DNA of 8,844 nt, from positions 1 through 8,844 of the forward strand of contig JADKJH010000009.1 in the NCBI GenBank assembly GCA_016722505.1, written 5' to 3'. The translations under genes were made by a program, and so were the position numbers. This stretch comes from Holophagaceae bacterium. GTDB lineage: Bacteria > Acidobacteriota > Holophagae > Holophagales > Holophagaceae. The notes under the pieces are model-generated. The model was not told the origin of the DNA and ran no database searches. It saw only the letters and a list, made by a program, of their open reading frames with translations. Below, piece after piece: positions 6,478 through 8,844 of the stretch (its first letter is position 1; each line of letters opens with the position of its first letter).

Positions 6478-6900
6478 TTGTCCAACCATACTCACCCGCC
6501 CGCCCTCGATCTCATCGGAGCTTCTGCCTCGACCCTCTGCGCGATCCATTGCGCAGCGCTGCCCCTGGTTGCCGCCGCGCTCCCCACTTTGGGCATCGGC
6601 TGGTTGGGATCTGGAGCCGTGGAATGGGGGCTGGTGGGCAGTTCTGGACTTATCGCGTTTCTCGCCCTGCGGAAAGGGCATCGCATTCACGGTCGGCAAG
6701 CCCCGCGCGTTGTGGCACTCCTTGGCTTCCTCGCGGTCGTTGTCAGCATTTTTCTGGAGTCGATGGGAGCATGGGTGACCGTCCTCCGTGTGCTCGGTGG
6801 ATTTACCATGGTCCTCGGTCACATCCTCAACGGCCTTGGGTGCCGGGTTTGCGCACTCAAGGTGGATCACGCAACAAGAGAGGCCACCCCGGCTTTGTAG
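6478..6900 (+). CDS. MerC-family inner-membrane protein
   Basis: This is a small membrane protein of the MerC type, first known for carrying mercuric ions across the inner membrane. From the TTG at 6478 it has 140 aa, the usual size. Four hydrophobic segments are visible (about 10-36, 42-64, 77-97 and 102-121). The family signature is near the N-terminus: Asp 11, Gly 14, and the in-membrane motif CAIHC (21-25) followed by Pro 29. A second thiol pair CRVC (122-125) follows the last segment. A cluster HTHPP precedes the first. There is no merR, merT, merP or merA nearby. The setting, in an operon with a TonB receptor under a Fur-family regulator, points to essential-metal uptake instead of mercury resistance. 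That is inference. An open frame extends upstream to 6268 inside the receptor gene, but the ribosome binding site at 6468 argues for the TTG. Confidence 0.85.
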   Translation: MSNHTHPPALDLIGASASTLCAIHCAALPLVAAALPTLGIGWLGSGAVEWGLVGSSGLIAFLALRKGHRIHGRQAPRVVALLGFLAVVVSIFLESMGAWVTVLRVLGGFTMVLGHILNGLGCRVCALKVDHATREATPAL

Positions 6901-6906
6901 CGCGTG

Positions 6907-7633
6907 TGTTGATCCCTGGCGATGCGTCAATCTTTTACGCAGATGAGTAACCCAACGCATCCTTCGGAAGGCGAGCCTTGGCGGCCTCGGCGCGGTAGCT
7001 GGGGCCGGTCAGTTCGAGGATCACGGCGTGGTGGACGATGCGGTCGATGGCCGCCGCCGTGGTCATGGGGTCCTTGAATATGCGGTCCCACTGGGAGAAC
7101 ACGAGGTTCGAGGTGACGACGACGCTGCGCCGCTCGTAGCGTTCGGCCAGCAGGGTGAACAGCACCTCCATCTCGTCCCGGTCCTGCTGGATGTAGCCGA
7201 TGTCATCGAGGATCAGGACATCGAAGGCATCCAGCCGGTGCAGTTCCTTCTCCAGGGCGAGGTCCCTCCGCGCCGCCAGCAGCCGCTGGACCAGGGCATA
7301 GGTGGGGGTGAAGTGGACGGTGTGCCCCCGCTGGATCAGTTCCAAACCGATGGCACAAACCAGGTGGGTCTTTCCCCGTCCCGGCAGGCCGAAAGCCAGC
7401 AGGTTCTCGGCGCGTTCGACGAAGCCGCCTTCGCAGAGGGTGGGGAGCATCCGCCGCACGGGCGTGGGCAGGCGGGCCGTATCGAGGGTGGCCAGGGTCT
7501 TTTCCATGGGCAGCTTCGAGGCCCTCAGCAGGCGCTCCAGCCGCTTCTGATGGCGCTGGTCGAGCTCGGCCTCCGCCAGGGCCTGGAGGTACCGCTCGAA
7601 TCCCCAACCAGCCTTCTCAAGTATCGAATTGGC
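6907..7633 (-). mobile_element. Truncated IS21-family insertion sequence
   Basis: One outer end is present: TGTTGATCCCTGGCGATG starts at 6907, has the 5'-TG typical of IS21 ends, and is followed by the shorter internal GCGTCAATCTTTTACGC. The istB-like gene fills the rest and runs towards that end, the normal IS21 order (istA then istB). istA should lie beyond 7633 but is absent, and no matching inverted end occurs elsewhere in the window. The element is therefore a 3' remnant that should not move on its own. It starts 6 bp after the merC-like stop codon. Confidence 0.75.
6935..7507 (-). CDS. istB: IstB-like ATPase of an IS21-family element, 5'-truncated
   Basis: This AAA+ ATPase is the transposition helper that activates the IstA transposase and directs it to target DNA. 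The Walker A motif GLPGRGKT is at residues 40-47, Walker B DVLILDD at 96-102 and a sensor-like VTSNL at 131-135. From the ATG at 7507 it has 190 aa against about 240-260 for complete family members. The frame stays open upstream to 7633 and still reads as family sequence (LEKAGWGFERYLQALAEAEL), then meets TGA at 7634-7636. The missing ~30-60 N-terminal residues normally carry the IstA-contacting region. The ATPase core is intact, but the protein is probably not functional without its N-terminus and without istA. Confidence 0.88.
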   Translation of the reverse strand: MEKTLATLDTARLPTPVRRMLPTLCEGGFVERAENLLAFGLPGRGKTHLVCAIGLELIQRGHTVHFTPTYALVQRLLAARRDLALEKELHRLDAFDVLILDDIGYIQQDRDEMEVLFTLLAERYERRSVVVTSNLVFSQWDRIFKDPMTTAAAIDRIVHHAVILELTGPSYRAEAAKARLPKDALGYSSA

Positions 7634-7646
7634 TCAATTCCCTGTT

Positions 7647-7669
7647 GTTTTCCCTACACCAGGGAAAAC
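7647..7669. repeat. Perfect inverted repeat near the IS21 truncation point
   Basis: GTTTTCCCT (7647-7655) and AGGGAAAAC (7661-7669) form a 9-bp perfect stem with the loop ACACC. It begins 14 bp beyond the point where istB-like sequence stops, so it may mark the end of whatever DNA replaced the 5' part of the element. Confidence 0.6.
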
Positions 7670-7779
7670 TCTCACCCTCACAGCAGTTTGGAGGATTCGC
7701 CACACTACCAACCAAGACGATGACCGGAGCCAAGCCCGGTTGCGCCAGGTCGTAGGCAGGATTGGGACCTGCGGTGAGG

Positions 7780-7817
7780 TCTCCTGCGAACGCCACGGAG
7801 GTGGCGTTCGCAGGAGA
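7780..7817. repeat. Perfect 17-bp hairpin
   Basis: TCTCCTGCGAACGCCAC (7780-7796) pairs without mismatch with 7801-7817, around the loop GGAG. It lies about 75 bp after the stop of the leftward GAF-like gene. There is no T tract on either side, so it is not a standard intrinsic terminator. It could be a REP-like palindrome, a factor-assisted terminator or a mobile-element remnant. Confidence 0.7.
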
Positions 7818-7890
7818 TAGGAAAGCCCTAACACCATGAACAGGCGCAAGGTTAGCTCCGGATTCGGGTCATTCATTCGCTCTTGCCCAT

Positions 7891-8208
7891 CTAGGGGGCA
7901 TCTAGTTGGTCTTGTAAGTGCAGCGCCGTAAGTCGGGCCACTAGGGTCATCCTGCGTCGACGCTCAGGAGAGAACGCGTTTGGATGGAAGCAATGAAACC
8001 CCATCAGGCCCATCGGACGCATGGGATCGGGAGAGGGAAGAGGGGCTCCGAACCAGCTCTTGGCATGTAACCCGCTCCGGAGCTCCGAGGCCGTGAGGAT
8101 CATGCCTCTGGCTTGGCAAGCTTCGGCCGTGTCCAGGTACGACGCGTGTTTTTGAAAAATGGCCCAACCGGTGAGGCCCGAAGTTGGGTTGAGAGGGATT
8201 GGGTGCAC
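7891..8208 (-). CDS. GAF-like protein, C-terminal frame
   Basis: This is the second frame of the split GAF-like gene. The family-like sequence begins before any start codon (YEVGRIRQVHPIPLNP, from about 8232), so there is no natural start here. It carries the second half of the GAF fold and a closing helix (VARLTALHLQDQL), and ends at TAG 7891-7893. Confidence 0.5.
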   Translation of the reverse strand: MHPIPLNPTSGLTGWAIFQKHASYLDTAEACQARGMILTASELRSGLHAKSWFGAPLPSPDPMRPMGLMGFHCFHPNAFSPERRRRMTLVARLTALHLQDQLDAP

Positions 8209-8504
8209 TTGCCGGATGCGTCCGACTTCGTAGTTACGAAATGGATCTCCTGGCTAGCCCAGTTGGCCTGAGCCAAGTAGAAACCTGAAAGCTCGAAAGG
8301 CTTCTGACAAAGAAGCCTGAGTTGTTCACCGATGACATCCCACTGCAGGTTTGGTGACATCAAGGCCAACAGCCGCCCCAGGAATTCCCGTTCCTGTCGG
8401 GCCAACACAACGAGTTCGCCAAAATCATTTCCAGGTGGTGAGGGCGCATTCGTAGGGTTGGTTTCGGGTGAAATACGGGAATGTTCCTCCAAGGGAGCAC
8501 TCAT
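8100..8504 (-). CDS. GAF-like protein, N-terminal frame
   Basis: This is the first frame of the split GAF-like gene. Genuine sequence should run from ATG 8504 to HFVT (residue 91). The following ~43 residues (TKSDASGKCTQ onward) are out of frame up to the stop at 8100. No ribosome binding site is visible before the ATG, which fits translation restarting at the TAATG overlap. Confidence 0.5.
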   Translation of the reverse strand: MSAPLEEHSRISPETNPTNAPSPPGNDFGELVVLARQEREFLGRLLALMSPNLQWDVIGEQLRLLCQKPFELSGFYLAQANWASQEIHFVTTKSDASGKCTQSLSTQLRASPVGPFFKNTRRTWTRPKLAKPEA

Positions 8505-8755
8505 TAGGCGAAACGGGGCCAGGGCTCAATCTCTCCGGGCACCATGCCCGGTTCCAGCGATAGCACGAGATGCTCCATGGCCTGGATCTGCAAATGGGTT
8601 TCCGCAAGCCAGGTTTTCATACCCGTGGTTGCTTCATTCAAAGGTAGTTTGGACACGTTGGTCATCACACGGCTTGGAAAATTGCGTGACAGGATTTGGT
8701 CGAGGCTAAAAATACCACAATAGCTACCACGATTCAGATATCGACTTTGACCCAC
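8504..8755 (-). CDS. Short unrecognised ORF coupled to the GAF-like gene
   Basis: I do not recognise this protein. The frame is open from about 8782 to TAA 8504-8506. Possible starts are GTG 8755 (83 aa), ATG 8665 (54 aa) and ATG 8620 (38 aa). None has a clear ribosome binding site. The C-terminal part, LQIQAMEHLVLSLEPG, may form an amphipathic helix. The stop overlaps the ATG of the GAF-like gene as TAATG, a common sign of paired translation. The 5' part may be another broken gene, since one-base shifts are frequent nearby. Confidence 0.4.
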   Translation of the reverse strand: MGQSRYLNRGSYCGIFSLDQILSRNFPSRVMTNVSKLPLNEATTGMKTWLAETHLQIQAMEHLVLSLEPGMVPGEIEPWPRFA

Positions 8756-8844
8756 TTCACGGGGCTGGATGATTTCTTCTCAAGCTCCAATGACTCGGAG
8801 TCACCGGAATCCGGAAAGCTTCTTCACCCTACTTTTGGCTTCCC

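Larger units (their letters stand above)
7634..7890. other. Gene-free junction beside the IS21 remnant
   Basis: No convincing gene is present. An open frame on the - strand (7634-7876, 80 aa) runs through both perfect hairpins described here and has a Trp/Arg/Pro-rich composition unlike a real protein. The region includes CATCTAG twice near 7885-7910, around the stop of the GAF-like gene. Confidence 0.5.
7891..8504 (-). pseudogene. GAF-like sensor protein, split by one frameshift
   Basis: This is probably a small cytoplasmic protein with a single GAF-type ligand-binding domain and no attached output domain. It reads in one frame from ATG 8504 to about 8233, then in another to TAG 7891-7893. 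Adding one base at about 8233 joins FVT to YEVGRIRQV and gives 204 aa. GAF-like features are the helix ahead of the domain (RQEREFLGRLLALM), SGFYLAQANWASQEIHFV, then TGWAIFQKHASYLDTAE, SWFGAPL and MGLMGFHC followed by a closing helix. The N-terminal ~30 residues are Pro/Ser/Asn-rich and look disordered. The start overlaps the stop of the upstream ORF (TAATG). The GAF call rests on pattern memory, and the ligand is unknown. Confidence 0.6.

Noticed and set aside
6478..6900. Mercury-resistance operon
   Set aside because: Only a MerC-like gene is present. merR, merT, merP and merA are missing, and the regulator is of the Fur family.
6394..6960. 188-residue open frame on the - strand across merC and the IS end
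   Set aside because: It is antisense to the MerC-like gene, crosses the mobile-element boundary and has a Cys/His/Arg-rich composition typical of shadows.
7028..7723. 231-residue open frame on the + strand opposite istB
   Set aside because: It mirrors the ATPase gene, is rich in Gln, Gly and Asp as expected for antisense of such coding sequence, and has no domain.
7634..7876. 80-residue open frame on the - strand between istB and the GAF-like gene
   Set aside because: It passes through two perfect palindromes and ends at the istB junction; the palindromes explain the sequence better than a protein does.

Overview
The window looks like a moderately GC-rich (about 60% by eye) chromosomal segment of a Gram-negative bacterium. 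A TonB-dependent receptor with an N-terminal carboxypeptidase-regulatory-like domain, beside a large secreted M1 peptidase, is an arrangement common in Acidobacteriota (for example Holophagae such as Geothrix). That assignment is inference and no marker gene proves it. The first bases are GATCC, so a Sau3AI/BamHI cloning junction is possible.

Region 1 (1-2980) has two convergent exported-protein genes whose 3' ends overlap by 22 bp. One is an unrecognised exported protein (+ strand, 92-1049). The other is an M1-family gluzincin metallopeptidase (- strand, 2969-1028) with HEXXH-X18-E and a GMEYP motif. Both are broken by one-base frameshifts at homopolymer runs (one in the first gene, two in the peptidase). 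Repairing them gives proteins of 318 and 647 aa, so base errors in the sequence are at least as likely as real decay.

Region 2 (2981-3553) has an initiator tRNA-Met with its own promoter and terminator. It is followed by about 400 bp without a convincing gene, which holds several hairpins and what looks like the scarred end of an insertion sequence.

Region 3 (3554-6900) is the most coherent functional unit. A Fur-family repressor (- strand) diverges from a TonB-dependent receptor, which is followed at 8 bp by a MerC-family membrane protein whose ribosome binding site overlaps the receptor stop codon. The shared promoter holds two copies of a 19-bp Fur-type operator-like sequence. The simplest model is a metal-responsive switch: the repressor controls an outer-membrane receptor plus an inner-membrane thiol/His carrier. 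Zinc is my best guess for the metal, but the sequence does not settle it.

Region 4 (6901-7890) is a 5'-truncated IS21-family remnant. It has one terminal sequence and istB on the - strand but no istA. It begins 6 bp after the merC stop. Beyond the break lie two perfect hairpins and no convincing gene.

Region 5 (7891-8844) is a - strand pair joined by a TAATG stop-start overlap: a short unrecognised ORF, then a GAF-like sensor protein that is again split by a one-base frameshift. The last ~90 bases hold only short open stretches.
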